Of a DNA stretch of 64,000 nucleotides, positions 43,580 through 52,450 are shown in pieces. The notes below the pieces were generated by a model. That model saw only the letters and a list, made by a program, of their open reading frames with translations. It made no database searches and was not told the origin of the DNA. Source of the stretch: Bacillus_BA fengqiuensis. GTDB lineage: Bacteria > Bacillota > Bacilli > Bacillales > Bacillaceae_H. The stretch is from assembly GCA_030813035.1 (NCBI GenBank), contig JAUSTV010000003.1, one strand, 5' to 3'. The position numbers and the translations under genes were made by a program. Every line of letters begins with the position of its first letter. Positions within the stretch are counted from its first letter, which is position 1.

Positions 43580-44839
43580 TTATTCTTCTAATTGAAAAAG
43601 TATGTCTTGAATTTCCGTTGAAGTAGGATCCATTTCCAACAACTTCTTGAATAATTCTTTTGCCTTCCCACGCTGACCTTCTTCTAACAAGAAGTAACCA
43701 TAATCCTCCAAAAAGTCGTATTGATCTTTAAATAAATTATATGCTGTTTCATAGTGTTTTAATGCATCTTCGTATTGCTCTGTTTGTTGATATGCTTTAG
43801 CCAAATCCCAGTCAAAATGAGGATCATATTCATTATAGCTCATAGACGTTTGAATATTATCAATAACATCCTCGTATCTTTCCTGACTGAAGAATAACTT
43901 GGACAATGTCAAAATTGCCTCAATATAACCTGGATCAAGGGCAATGGCTTGTTTAAAGGCTTCTTCTGCTTCCTCTTCTTTGCCAAGCTTTAACGCCATT
44001 TTCCCTTTATACATGAACAGTTCTTTATTAAAATCATCTTGGGAAATCCCTTCTGTAACCGTTTCATACGCTTCTTGAAGCCTTTCTTCATGTTCATAGG
44101 ATTTGGCAAGATGAAGATAAAGAGAATGGTATTCCGGATCTATTGTTTTCAGCTCATTGAATTTTTCAATGGCAGTTTGGTAATACCCTGCCTGCAATGC
44201 GGCAAACGCATACTCAAACAACGTATTGATTTCCACTTTATTCTTTAATGCTCGATCAAAATGAGGCATGGACTCCTCAAATTCTCCCAACCCGCATAGG
44301 CATTCCGCTAAACGTTGATGCAAGTCTACTCCATTAAACGATGGTTCACCTTTTTTAAGTAATAATTCATAATAGGGGACCGCCTTGTTGAATTGGCCGA
44401 TGCTGGAATAAAATTCCGCCAATCCGAAATCGATCACAAGCTCTTTCGGCAGGCGTTTTTTCGCTTCAAGAAGCTTGCTTTCACTTACTTCATTCAATCC
44501 CTGCATTTGGTATAAATCCGCCAGCAGCAATAAAGACTGCACATAAATCGGATCATCGCTCTCAATATCATTTAAAAGCTCGATCGCTTTCTCTTCATCA
44601 TCTTGATCAATTAAAATTTCTGCCTTTAAAACGAGCAGTTCCCCTTCTAACGGGAAGAATTCCAATAGTTCATCGATGACTGCCAATGCATCATTGACGA
44701 GCCCCCAACCGTATAGTTTTTCAGCAATCAAAAACTTTTCTTCGGGGGAAGCCAGCCTTTTTGCTTGATGAAGGAGTTCAAGCCCTTTTTCCACTTCATT
44801 GTTTTCAATATAAAAAATTGCTTTTTCTAATTCCGTCAT
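43580..44839 (-). CDS. ypiA: Tetratricopeptide repeat protein YpiA
   Basis: A 419-residue protein made almost wholly of TPR units (for example EEEAEEAFKQAIALDPGYIEAI and YEDALKHYETAYNLFKDQYDF), acting probably as a protein-binding scaffold. Partner unknown. The open frame extends to 44881, inside dispersed repeat D, but GGGAG lies five and eight bases ahead of two adjacent ATGs (44842 and 44839), so the real start is there and the repeat ends about 20 bases upstream of it. Confidence 0.92.
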   Translation of the reverse strand: MTELEKAIFYIENNEVEKGLELLHQAKRLASPEEKFLIAEKLYGWGLVNDALAVIDELLEFFPLEGELLVLKAEILIDQDDEEKAIELLNDIESDDPIYVQSLLLLADLYQMQGLNEVSESKLLEAKKRLPKELVIDFGLAEFYSSIGQFNKAVPYYELLLKKGEPSFNGVDLHQRLAECLCGLGEFEESMPHFDRALKNKVEINTLFEYAFAALQAGYYQTAIEKFNELKTIDPEYHSLYLHLAKSYEHEERLQEAYETVTEGISQDDFNKELFMYKGKMALKLGKEEEAEEAFKQAIALDPGYIEAILTLSKLFFSQERYEDVIDNIQTSMSYNEYDPHFDWDLAKAYQQTEQYEDALKHYETAYNLFKDQYDFLEDYGYFLLEEGQRGKAKELFKKLLEMDPTSTEIQDILFQLEE

Positions 44840-44863
44840 CATTCGGTCTCCCTTAACATGCGT

Positions 44864-45064
44864 GTTCAAAAAGGAGGACAAAAAGGACCGAGAAGTTCAA
44901 GGAAGCGCCGTCTCGAGCAACGGAGCGTATGCTGTTAATACGTGAGTAGCGGAGAGACAAGCTTATGAAGCCCGACTAAGAACCGCCACGTCCTGTGGCG
45001 AACGTCGGATCAGTACTTCCTGTACAAGTAAATTCGACCGTCATTTTTCCCGGACTTTTTGAAC
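44864..45064 (+). repeat. Dispersed repeat family 1, copy D (201 bp)
   Basis: Ends as copies A and C. Between the basic-form halves it has a 60-bp module beginning CCCGACTAAGAACCGCCACG, with hairpins CGCCAC-GTCCT-GTGGCG (44984-45000) and GTAC-TTCCT-GTAC (45013-45025), the complements of AGGAC and AGGAA loops. Copy C has the same module. It lies just upstream of the ypiA SD. Confidence 0.8.
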
Positions 45065-45243
45065 AACCTCTTAACGCAAAACATTTTCGTTCCCTAAATA
45101 AAAGATATGTTTATGATAAAGGACAAACTTCATTTATTCAACTATCTAACCCCGCGTAAATCATTGGACATAAATAAAAAACGTTCCATGTCCCATGATT
45201 TACACATAAGTCTTGAATAAACTATAAAAATAATTTTTTAATG

Positions 45244-45297
45244 AAAGACCCCGTCACGAATCCTTGATTTTACCGGATCTTCATGACGGGGTCTTTC
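45244..45297. terminator. Repeat-type terminator hairpin downstream of aroA
   Basis: GAAAGACCCCGTCA and TGACGGGGTCTTTC stem; the 26-base interior closely matches that of the hairpin at 22861-22920. Confidence 0.65.
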
Positions 45298-45300
45298 AGG

Positions 45301-45345
45301 GAGGATGCCTCAACAGGGTAAAAAGCACCCTGTTGAGGCATCCTC
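45301..45345. terminator. Perfect hairpin at the aroA stop
   Basis: GAGGATGCCTCAACAGGGT, loop AAAAAGC, exact complement; five bases from the aroA stop codon. It lies in tandem with the hairpin at 45244. Confidence 0.65.
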
Positions 45346-45349
45346 TAGG

Positions 45350-46648
45350 TTATTTTTTTGTGGTTAGATTTCCCATATGTTCAAAAAATGACGGATACGA
45401 CACTGCAATGGCTTGATCGTTTTGCAGGGACATGTCCCCTTCAGCAATACAAGCTGCAACGGCCAGCATCATTCCGATGCGATGATCGCCATGACTATGT
45501 ACGACAGCCCCTTGCAAAGATGTTTTCCCTTCAATAATCATCCCATCCTCAGTCGGAGTAATAAGGGCGCCCATCTTTTTCAATTCGGTCGCAACTGTAT
45601 CAATCCGGTTTGTTTCTTTTACTTTCAACTCCGCGGCATCCTTAATAATGGTTTTTCCTTCTGCTTGAGTCGCCAGCAGGGCGATAACCGGAATTTCGTC
45701 AATTAAGCGCGGGATAATGTCACCGCTGATTTCAATTCCTTTCAACTGGGAGGTTGAAATCACTAAGTCACCGACAGGTTCGCCGTTTCTTACTTGTTCA
45801 TTTTTGATTTCCAAATTCGCACCCATCTGAATCAATACATCGATAATACCTGTACGTGTCGGATTAAGCCCCACATTTTTCAGCTCGATACGGCTATTAG
45901 GAACAATAGCCCCTGCTACTAGAAAAAAGGCGGCCGAGGAAATATCACCCGGGACATGAATGGTTGCCGCTTTAAGCTGTTGCCCGCCTTCGATGGAGAC
46001 CGTGTTGCCATCTACGTCTACTTGAACCCCAAAAGCCTGAAGCATGCGTTCTGTATGATCACGGGACTTCTCCGGCTCCGTCACAGTCGTTTTTCCTTCC
46101 GCACTCAATCCAGCTAACAAAATGGCGGATTTAACTTGTGCGCTTGCGACCGGAGAATGATAATGGATTCCCTTTAACGCCCCGCCTCTAGTAGAAAGAG
46201 GCGTATACTTTCCATCTTGTCGTCCATCAATTTTCGCTCCCATTGAGCGCAGCGGAACCGTCACGCGCCCCATTGGTCTTTTCGCAATGGACTCATCCCC
46301 GATTAAGCACGTATGAAACGGAATCCCTGATAAAATCCCTAATATCAATCTTGTAGTCGTCCCTGAATTCCCGACATTCAAAATCTCAGAAGGCTCTGTG
46401 AGCCCACCCATTCCCTTTCCTTCCACTTCTACATACTCATCTTTTTGCACGATGGAGACACCCATTTTTTGAAAACAATCAATCGTACTTAAACAATCTT
46501 CACCAGGAAGAAAATTGTGAATTGTCGTTTTTCCATCGGCAATGGCACCGAACATGACTGCGCGATGGGACACAGATTTGTCTCCCGGAACGGCAATCTC
46601 TCCTTGAAGTCCATTAATATTTGTAAGCAATGTGCGTTGCTGCATCAT
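45350..46648 (-). CDS. aroA: 3-phosphoshikimate 1-carboxyvinyltransferase (EPSP synthase)
   Basis: Sixth step of the shikimate pathway: shikimate-3-phosphate plus PEP gives EPSP. Signature motifs VPGDKSVSHRAVMFGAIA and LNVGNSGTTTRLILGIL (N-terminal half), plus KETNRIDTVATELKKMG and SHGDHRIGMMLAVA (C-terminal half). 432 aa. The gene is called aroE in B. subtilis. Start at 46648 (AAGGA about nine bases upstream). Last biosynthetic gene of the aromatic supraoperon. Confidence 0.97.
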   Translation of the reverse strand: MMQQRTLLTNINGLQGEIAVPGDKSVSHRAVMFGAIADGKTTIHNFLPGEDCLSTIDCFQKMGVSIVQKDEYVEVEGKGMGGLTEPSEILNVGNSGTTTRLILGILSGIPFHTCLIGDESIAKRPMGRVTVPLRSMGAKIDGRQDGKYTPLSTRGGALKGIHYHSPVASAQVKSAILLAGLSAEGKTTVTEPEKSRDHTERMLQAFGVQVDVDGNTVSIEGGQQLKAATIHVPGDISSAAFFLVAGAIVPNSRIELKNVGLNPTRTGIIDVLIQMGANLEIKNEQVRNGEPVGDLVISTSQLKGIEISGDIIPRLIDEIPVIALLATQAEGKTIIKDAAELKVKETNRIDTVATELKKMGALITPTEDGMIIEGKTSLQGAVVHSHGDHRIGMMLAVAACIAEGDMSLQNDQAIAVSYPSFFEHMGNLTTKK

Positions 46649-46719
46649 TAAACACCATCCTTTAGTCAAACATTATTTATTTTTCTTAATCTATCTTCCT
46701 ATTCACTCGGCTATGTCCA

Positions 46720-47823
46720 TTAAAAGGGAAGAAACGTTTCATAGGAATGAAGTTCTAAACATGACTTTGCCTTTTTTCGATCTTCTTCTGTTTGGAAACT
46801 TAAGCGCAAGACCCCATAAATATCTTCTCTCGTTTCAAGAATGCGAATATTCGTAATACTAATCTCTTCTTCCGCAAGATGTCTTGTCACCTCAGATATA
46901 ATACCAGGATAGTCTGGAACGTCGACATACAAATCGTAAAAAGATGGGATGGCACCTTTCGTTTTCACCGGAAGGCCGTCACGAAACTGTTTCGCTTTGG
47001 AAAAATATTCAAATATTCCCTCTCCATCCCCTTTTTCAATCATAGCACGAACCTCGTGCATTTCCTCTAACCACTGCTCAAACATGGAGAGCAACGCCTC
47101 TTTATTATGAAGCAATATGTCCCTCCACATAGCAGGACTGCTTGAAGCGATACGTGTAATATCCCTAAAGCCTCCCGCTGCAAGCTTCGTTACTAATTCA
47201 TATTGTTGCTGATACTTTTCGGTTTGATGAACAAGGCTGGCTGCAATGATATGAGGAAAATGACTAATTACTCCTGCAATCTGATCATGCTCTGCAGCTG
47301 ACAGCACAATAAAGTGAGCCCTTGTTCCTTTTAATAAGGAAGTGAATAGACTCATATCTTCGGTTGACACACCGGACGAGGGAGTCAAAATATAAAACGC
47401 ATTCTCAAATAAGCGGGCTTTGGCTGCCGTTACCCCGCTTTTATGGGATCCAGCCATCGGATGTCCCCCGATAAAGCGAATTCCCTGTTTGGCTAATAAT
47501 TCGCCTTTTTCAACAATTTGTTTCTTCGTACTGCCCACATCCGTCACAATGACCCCATGCTTTAACGGCAAAGATGCCAACTCAAGCAGAACATGCTCAG
47601 CTTGTGTAACGGGAACCGCAATAATGATAAAATCAGCACTCTTTACGCCTTCCTCCAACGAAAGAGGGGCGGCATCCACCACTTTGAGTGATTTTGCCAG
47701 CTTCATCTGTTCTTCGCTGACATCATACCCCACGATTGTCGTCTCTGGATGCTCCGCTTTAATAGCAAGTGCGAGTGATCCTCCTATTAAACCTAAGCCA
47801 ATGACAAAAACAGTCTTTTCCAT
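46720..47823 (-). CDS. tyrA: Prephenate dehydrogenase
   Basis: NAD-dependent dehydrogenase leading to tyrosine. N-terminal VIGLGLIGGSLALAIK nucleotide-binding motif, HPMAGSHKSGV with the catalytic His, and a C-terminal ACT domain (LYVDVPDYPGIISEVTRHLAEEEISITNIRIL) for tyrosine feedback. 367 aa. GAGGTG precedes the ATG. Between hisC and aroA, as in B. subtilis. Confidence 0.96.
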   Translation of the reverse strand: MEKTVFVIGLGLIGGSLALAIKAEHPETTIVGYDVSEEQMKLAKSLKVVDAAPLSLEEGVKSADFIIIAVPVTQAEHVLLELASLPLKHGVIVTDVGSTKKQIVEKGELLAKQGIRFIGGHPMAGSHKSGVTAAKARLFENAFYILTPSSGVSTEDMSLFTSLLKGTRAHFIVLSAAEHDQIAGVISHFPHIIAASLVHQTEKYQQQYELVTKLAAGGFRDITRIASSSPAMWRDILLHNKEALLSMFEQWLEEMHEVRAMIEKGDGEGIFEYFSKAKQFRDGLPVKTKGAIPSFYDLYVDVPDYPGIISEVTRHLAEEEISITNIRILETREDIYGVLRLSFQTEEDRKKAKSCLELHSYETFLPF

Positions 47824-47876
47824 GCTGGCACCTCATATTTTAAACAGCTTATTCTTTATAAGAAAAATAGGAAACG

Positions 47877-47917
47877 GGGGTGGTCCAAAAGAAAGTCTTT
47901 CTCTTTTGATCCACCCC
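47877..47917. other. Stem-loop between hisC and tyrA
   Basis: GGGGTGGTCCAAAAG pairs with CTTTTGATCCACCCC (one mismatch) around a short loop. No U-tract on the operon strand. It could be an internal processing or attenuation signal. Confidence 0.4.
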
Positions 47918-47960
47918 TGCAGAACGGGCGTCTATCAGTCCCCATAACCTCACATATTCG

Positions 47961-49043
47961 TTATTGAACGAACTGCTCCAGCAATGAAATAATTTTTTCG
48001 TTTTGCTGCTTTGAACCAACTGTAATCCGGACAGAGGTCGGAAATCCAAGAGCATTTCCCGAACGGACAATAATGCCTCTTTCCAGTAAATATTGGAATA
48101 CCTCGTCTCCTTGACGGCCAAAATCAATTAAAATGAAATTAGTTTCAGACGGATAGCAGTGCAATTGATGCTGCTCACAAAAATCATAAAACTGTTTCAG
48201 TCCTTCATTATTTAACTGCTTGCAATGCTCAATAAAAGATTGGTCTTCTAAAGCGGCATATGCAGCAGCCTGTGCCATTCTGCTTGTATTAAACGGCTCT
48301 CTTGCCGGTTCAATTTTTTGTAGCAACTCTTCATTGGCAATACCGTATCCGATGCGAAGCGAAGCTAAACCGTACGCTTTTGAGAAAGTACGTAAAATCA
48401 TTAAGTTCGGATATTTTTGCAATAAAGGCGTACTTTCCGGAAAATCGGCTGCACTCACATATTCATAATACGCTTCATCCAGAACAACCAAAACGGAATC
48501 GGGTACAGCGTTCAGGAATGGAATCAGTGTCTCTTCATTTACATATGTACCAGTCGGGTTGTTTGGCGTACATACCCATACGATACGTGTTTGCTCATCA
48601 ATCGCTTCAAGCATTGCGTTTAAATCATGATCGCCTTCAACGAGCGGTATTTCACGTATTTCCGCTCCTTCAATCACTGCATTATGGCGATATTGAGGAA
48701 ACGTAGGCGCAGCCATTACCGTATTCGTATCAGGAGATAGAAGGGCACGGCAAAGAACTTGAATGACTTCATCCGATCCATTACCAAAAATCAATTGTTT
48801 TTCATTTACATGGAGATGTTTCGCAAGTTTTTCACGCAAGGCGGCTGCATAACCATCTGGATATAGAGCCATGTTTTCCAGCTCTGCTTCAATGGCAGCC
48901 TTCACATTCGGTGAACAGCCGTGCGGGTTCTCATTAGACGCTAACTTAATGATTTCCTGCAAACCATACTCTTTTTTTACTTCTTCAATTGGCTTTCCCG
49001 GCTTGTACGGGGATAATGTTAATAATTGTTCTTTTACCTTCAA
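47961..49043 (-). CDS. hisC: Histidinol-phosphate/aromatic aminotransferase
   Basis: Class I PLP aminotransferase. Lys of the Schiff base lies in RTFSKAYGLASLRIGYG (about residue 215), the cofactor-binding region is FGNGSDEVIQVLCRALL, and NNPTGTYV is present. In Bacillus the enzyme serves histidine as well as Tyr/Phe synthesis, which explains its place in the trp-aro cluster. The TTG at 49043 lies eight bases after GAGGTG within the trpA end and gives MKVKEQLLTLSPYKPGKP; ATG at 49061 lies further into trpA. Confidence 0.95.
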   Translation of the reverse strand: MKVKEQLLTLSPYKPGKPIEEVKKEYGLQEIIKLASNENPHGCSPNVKAAIEAELENMALYPDGYAAALREKLAKHLHVNEKQLIFGNGSDEVIQVLCRALLSPDTNTVMAAPTFPQYRHNAVIEGAEIREIPLVEGDHDLNAMLEAIDEQTRIVWVCTPNNPTGTYVNEETLIPFLNAVPDSVLVVLDEAYYEYVSAADFPESTPLLQKYPNLMILRTFSKAYGLASLRIGYGIANEELLQKIEPAREPFNTSRMAQAAAYAALEDQSFIEHCKQLNNEGLKQFYDFCEQHQLHCYPSETNFILIDFGRQGDEVFQYLLERGIIVRSGNALGFPTSVRITVGSKQQNEKIISLLEQFVQ

Positions 49044-49048
49044 CCTTG

Positions 49049-49867
49049 TCACACCTCGCATGTTATAATAGGCGAAACGATGGAAGATACATATTCTTCG
49101 AAATCTTGAAGTGCTTGCTGTCTCGTCTCCTGATTGAGAAGGGCTGTTTCTAAATCAGCAATCTTATTCACGATTGCACTCCCAATCACGATGCCGTCGC
49201 ATTCACCCTTGAGCAATTCTACTTGGTCCGATGCTGAAATGCCAAATCCAACCGCTATTGGAATATTGGCTGCAGATTTAACTTCTTGAAGAAAATCGGA
49301 GATTCCTTCAGGCAGCTCTGATCTCATGCCTGTCACACCTAAAGAAGAGACACAATACAAAAAACCCTCTGCACTTTTCGCAATTTTGCGAATACGATCT
49401 TTAGATGTAGGAGCCACCATGGATATGTATGCAACCCCAAATTGATGAGCGAGTCGGCGGATTTCTTCACTTTCTTCATACGGCAAGTCCGGAATAAGCA
49501 CTCCATCTATTTCATTCTCTTGCAGTAAAGTGAAAAAGCGTTCTAGTCCTAATTGTAACACAGGATTAAAATAGGTAAAGAGGATGACTGGAATTTGCAA
49601 TCCTTTTTTTCGCATTTCGGGTACAAGCTGTATCGCCTTCTTAATTGACATCCCATTATTTAACGCTCGTTTCGATGCTTCTTGTATGACCGGTCCGTCT
49701 GCAAGAGGATCGGAATAAGGGACTCCCAACTCCAGTACCGAAGCTCCCGCTTTTTGCAATGTAACCGCCAAGTCTACAGTCACCTCCGGATGCGGGTCGC
49801 CCGCTGTGATGAATGGAATAAATAAATTATTTTGCTGCGGTAAGCGCTTCTGAAATGTCGTTGTCAT
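49049..49867 (-). CDS. trpA: Tryptophan synthase alpha subunit
   Basis: Cleaves indole-3-glycerol phosphate to indole, which is passed to TrpB. FIPFITAGDPHPEVT, VLELGVPYSDPLADGPVIQ (catalytic Glu) and GVLIPDLPYEE (catalytic Asp) are present. 272 aa. The ATG at 49867 follows GGGGGAG and lies 41 bases inside the trpB end. Confidence 0.97.
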   Translation of the reverse strand: MTTTFQKRLPQQNNLFIPFITAGDPHPEVTVDLAVTLQKAGASVLELGVPYSDPLADGPVIQEASKRALNNGMSIKKAIQLVPEMRKKGLQIPVILFTYFNPVLQLGLERFFTLLQENEIDGVLIPDLPYEESEEIRRLAHQFGVAYISMVAPTSKDRIRKIAKSAEGFLYCVSSLGVTGMRSELPEGISDFLQEVKSAANIPIAVGFGISASDQVELLKGECDGIVIGSAIVNKIADLETALLNQETRQQALQDFEEYVSSIVSPIITCEV

Positions 49868-51062
49868 CTTTTTTCTCCCCCTCAAGTAATGAAATTAAGG
49901 AATGCACATCTTTATCTCCGCGACCTGATAAGCATACTAAAATGGATTGTTCGCCAGAAAGCTTCGCGGCTAATTGAAATGCCTTTGCAAGGGCATGGGC
50001 CGATTCGATTGCCGGGATAATCCCTTCTTCCCTTGTAAGCAATTGAAGTGCTTCAATCGCTTCTTCATCCGTTACACCCTCATAGCTCACGCGGCCAATA
50101 CTTGATAAGTACGAATGTTCAGGACCGATTCCAGGATAGTCCAGTCCAGCAGAAATAGAATAGGGTTCTGTAATTTGGCCATTTTCATCCTGAAGTAAAT
50201 AAGTCATTGTACCGTGAATAACTCCTCTTGTGCCCTTTGCCATTGTAGCAGCGTGGAAATTAGTGTCCAAACCTTTTCCGCTGGCTTCCACTCCAATCAG
50301 CTTCACATCTTCCTTGATAAAATCGTAAAACATTCCAATAGAGTTGCTTCCGCCTCCTACACAAGCCACAACGACGGATGGCAATGTCCCTTCAGCTTTT
50401 ATAAACTGTTGTTTCGCTTCCTGGCCAATCACTCTTTGGAAATCACGCACCATCTTCGGATAAGGATGCGGGCCAATCGCTGAACCGATTAAATAGAAAT
50501 GATCTTCGCAATGTTGAACCCAGTAACGAATCGCTTCGTTCGTTGCATCCTTGAGGGTTTTCGTCCCCGAATATACCGGAATGACCTCGGCCCCTAACAG
50601 CTTCATTCGAAATACATTCAATGCCTGGCGTTCAATATCTTCCGCCCCCATGAACACCTTACACTCCATCCCAAACTTAGCTGCTACTGTAGCGGTTGCG
50701 ACACCGTGCTGCCCGGCTCCTGTCTCTGCAATCAACTTTGTCTTGCCCATCCGTTTAGCCAGAAGCGCCTGTCCAATTGCATTATTGATTTTATGGGCCC
50801 CAGTATGATTCAGATCTTCTCGCTTCAAATAAATTTTCGCCCCGCCCAACTTCTTGGACATGTTTTCTGCATATGTTAATGCAGTTGGGCGGCCCGAATA
50901 CTCTTTTAAGATGTGCATGTATTCATTCAAAAACTCAGGGTCTGCCATCGCTTGACCCAATGCCTTTTCTACTTCTTCTAACGGATACATGAGCGTCTCC
51001 GGTACGTATTTTCCACCAAACTCCCCAAATCTCCCAAATTCATCTGGAACTTGATATGTCAT
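49827..51062 (-). CDS. trpB: Tryptophan synthase beta subunit
   Basis: PLP enzyme joining indole and serine. GRFGEFGGKYVPETLM start, PLP Lys in LNHTGAHKINNAIGQ, VACVGGGSNSIGMF phosphate loop. 411 aa. AAGGGAG precedes the ATG. Overlaps trpF by 23 bases and trpA by 41. Confidence 0.98.
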   Translation of the reverse strand: MTYQVPDEFGRFGEFGGKYVPETLMYPLEEVEKALGQAMADPEFLNEYMHILKEYSGRPTALTYAENMSKKLGGAKIYLKREDLNHTGAHKINNAIGQALLAKRMGKTKLIAETGAGQHGVATATVAAKFGMECKVFMGAEDIERQALNVFRMKLLGAEVIPVYSGTKTLKDATNEAIRYWVQHCEDHFYLIGSAIGPHPYPKMVRDFQRVIGQEAKQQFIKAEGTLPSVVVACVGGGSNSIGMFYDFIKEDVKLIGVEASGKGLDTNFHAATMAKGTRGVIHGTMTYLLQDENGQITEPYSISAGLDYPGIGPEHSYLSSIGRVSYEGVTDEEAIEALQLLTREEGIIPAIESAHALAKAFQLAAKLSGEQSILVCLSGRGDKDVHSLISLLEGEKKDDNDISEALTAAK

Positions 51063-51693
51063 GAGATATCTCCCTTTCTAAATCTTGTATTTTTTCGCTG
51101 TCTTTCCGTCCCTTTGTTTCAATTCCGCTCGATACATCGATTCCATCTATTTTGTAAGACGATAGTTTCGCTGCATTTTCAGAATCGATGCCGCCCGCTA
51201 TGATGCAAGGGATACCCGCTTCCCGAGCAAATTTTTGATAGACCGGGACAAATCCCCAATCGAATGTATGTCCCGTTCCCCCGAACTGCCCCTTTACCTT
51301 GCTGTCAATTAAAAATGCATGGACGATAGAAGCGTACTCCTTCATTTGCTCAATCGCTTCATTGCCATGGGGAATGGCCTTCCATATTTCAGTTGAACCA
51401 CCTGTTTTTAATTCTCTAATATCTTCAACCTTTTCTTCCCCGTGAAGCTGGATGACATCAAGCGGCACCTGCAAGGCGGCTTTCCGCACTTCCCTCATCG
51501 CTTCGTTAACAAATATTCCAACAAGCTTTTTGCCGCCCTTGCCAAATTGGGATACCCATTGGCTCACTTTATCGGCTTCCACATACCGCTTGCTTCCTTT
51601 TGCAAAAATGAAACCAATATGAGTAGCTTTGCTGCCTAATGCGAGCCTGTAGTCTTCTTCACACGTCATACCGCAATATTTAAGGATTTGCAT
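51040..51693 (-). CDS. trpF: Phosphoribosylanthranilate isomerase
   Basis: TIM-barrel enzyme of 217 aa. The N-terminal KYCGMT replaces the more common KICG(L/M)T but keeps the catalytic Cys. VGIFVN, VIQLHGEE and the phosphate site GGIDSENA/GIDVSSGIE are intact, with the general acid Asp in FLIDSKVKG. The ATG at 51693 follows GGGGA. Overlaps trpC by 14 bases. Confidence 0.95.
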   Translation of the reverse strand: MQILKYCGMTCEEDYRLALGSKATHIGFIFAKGSKRYVEADKVSQWVSQFGKGGKKLVGIFVNEAMREVRKAALQVPLDVIQLHGEEKVEDIRELKTGGSTEIWKAIPHGNEAIEQMKEYASIVHAFLIDSKVKGQFGGTGHTFDWGFVPVYQKFAREAGIPCIIAGGIDSENAAKLSSYKIDGIDVSSGIETKGRKDSEKIQDLEREISHDISSSR

Positions 51694-52450
51694 GTGTACG
51701 TTCCCCAAACAACTCGATGACAGCTTCCGTTTGATTTTCTTTTCTCATTAACGATTCGCCGACAAGGATGGCTGCGGCTCCCGCTTCTTTTACTCTGACA
51801 ATATCTCTATAATGATTAATTCCACTTTCACTAACGAGCAGACTTCCTTTTGGAATAAGGGAAGAAATGTCAACCGTTTGTTGTATGGTTGTATGGAATG
51901 TACGCAAATCACGATTATTTACTCCAATGATGTTTGGCTGGAATAAGCGTAAAATTCCTTCCAGCGTTTCAGCACTGTGAACTTCCACTAAACAATCCAT
52001 CCCTTTCTGTTGCGCCTCTTCGTAAAATTCCTGCAGCTGAGCGGGCTCTAACACTTCTCCAATTAATAGAATGGCGTCCGCTCCCATTCTCGCGCTTTCT
52101 TCTATTTGAAGTGAATCGATAATAAAATCTTTACGCAATACGGGACGTCTGATATTTCTTTTAATCAAAGTCAAATAATCCGAACTCCCCTGAAAATACT
52201 GTTGATCCGTTAAAACGGAAATAGCATCGGCCCCTGCCTGGTCATATTGGAGTGCAATTTCAAGCGGGTCAAAGTTTGGTTGAATAATGCCTTTTGACGG
52301 AGATGCCTTTTTCACTTCCGCAATGAGTGCGACAGCACGCTTAGAAGCGGCAAGCGCTTCATAAAAGGAGTGTTTCGGGACATCCTGCACCTCCGGAAGG
52401 ATTAAATGTTTCACTTCTTCTTTTTTCGTCTCAATAATTTGATTAAGCAT
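51680..52450 (-). CDS. trpC: Indole-3-glycerol phosphate synthase
   Basis: TIM-barrel enzyme of 256 aa. VALIAEVKKASPSKGII (catalytic Lys and Glu region), PVLRKDFIID and GVNNRDLRTF motifs. The ATG at 52450 follows GAGGTGG; it overlaps trpD by eight bases. Confidence 0.97.
   Translation of the reverse strand: MLNQIIETKKEEVKHLILPEVQDVPKHSFYEALAASKRAVALIAEVKKASPSKGIIQPNFDPLEIALQYDQAGADAISVLTDQQYFQGSSDYLTLIKRNIRRPVLRKDFIIDSLQIEESARMGADAILLIGEVLEPAQLQEFYEEAQQKGMDCLVEVHSAETLEGILRLFQPNIIGVNNRDLRTFHTTIQQTVDISSLIPKGSLLVSESGINHYRDIVRVKEAGAAAILVGESLMRKENQTEAVIELFGERTHANP

Noticed and set aside
44840..44881. Upstream start of ypiA inside dispersed repeat D
   Set aside because: A better SD-start pair exists at 44839/44842, and the repeat portion is not conserved coding sequence.
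47420..47947. 175-aa plus-strand frame opposite tyrA
   Set aside because: Antisense shadow of tyrA; no SD or family match.
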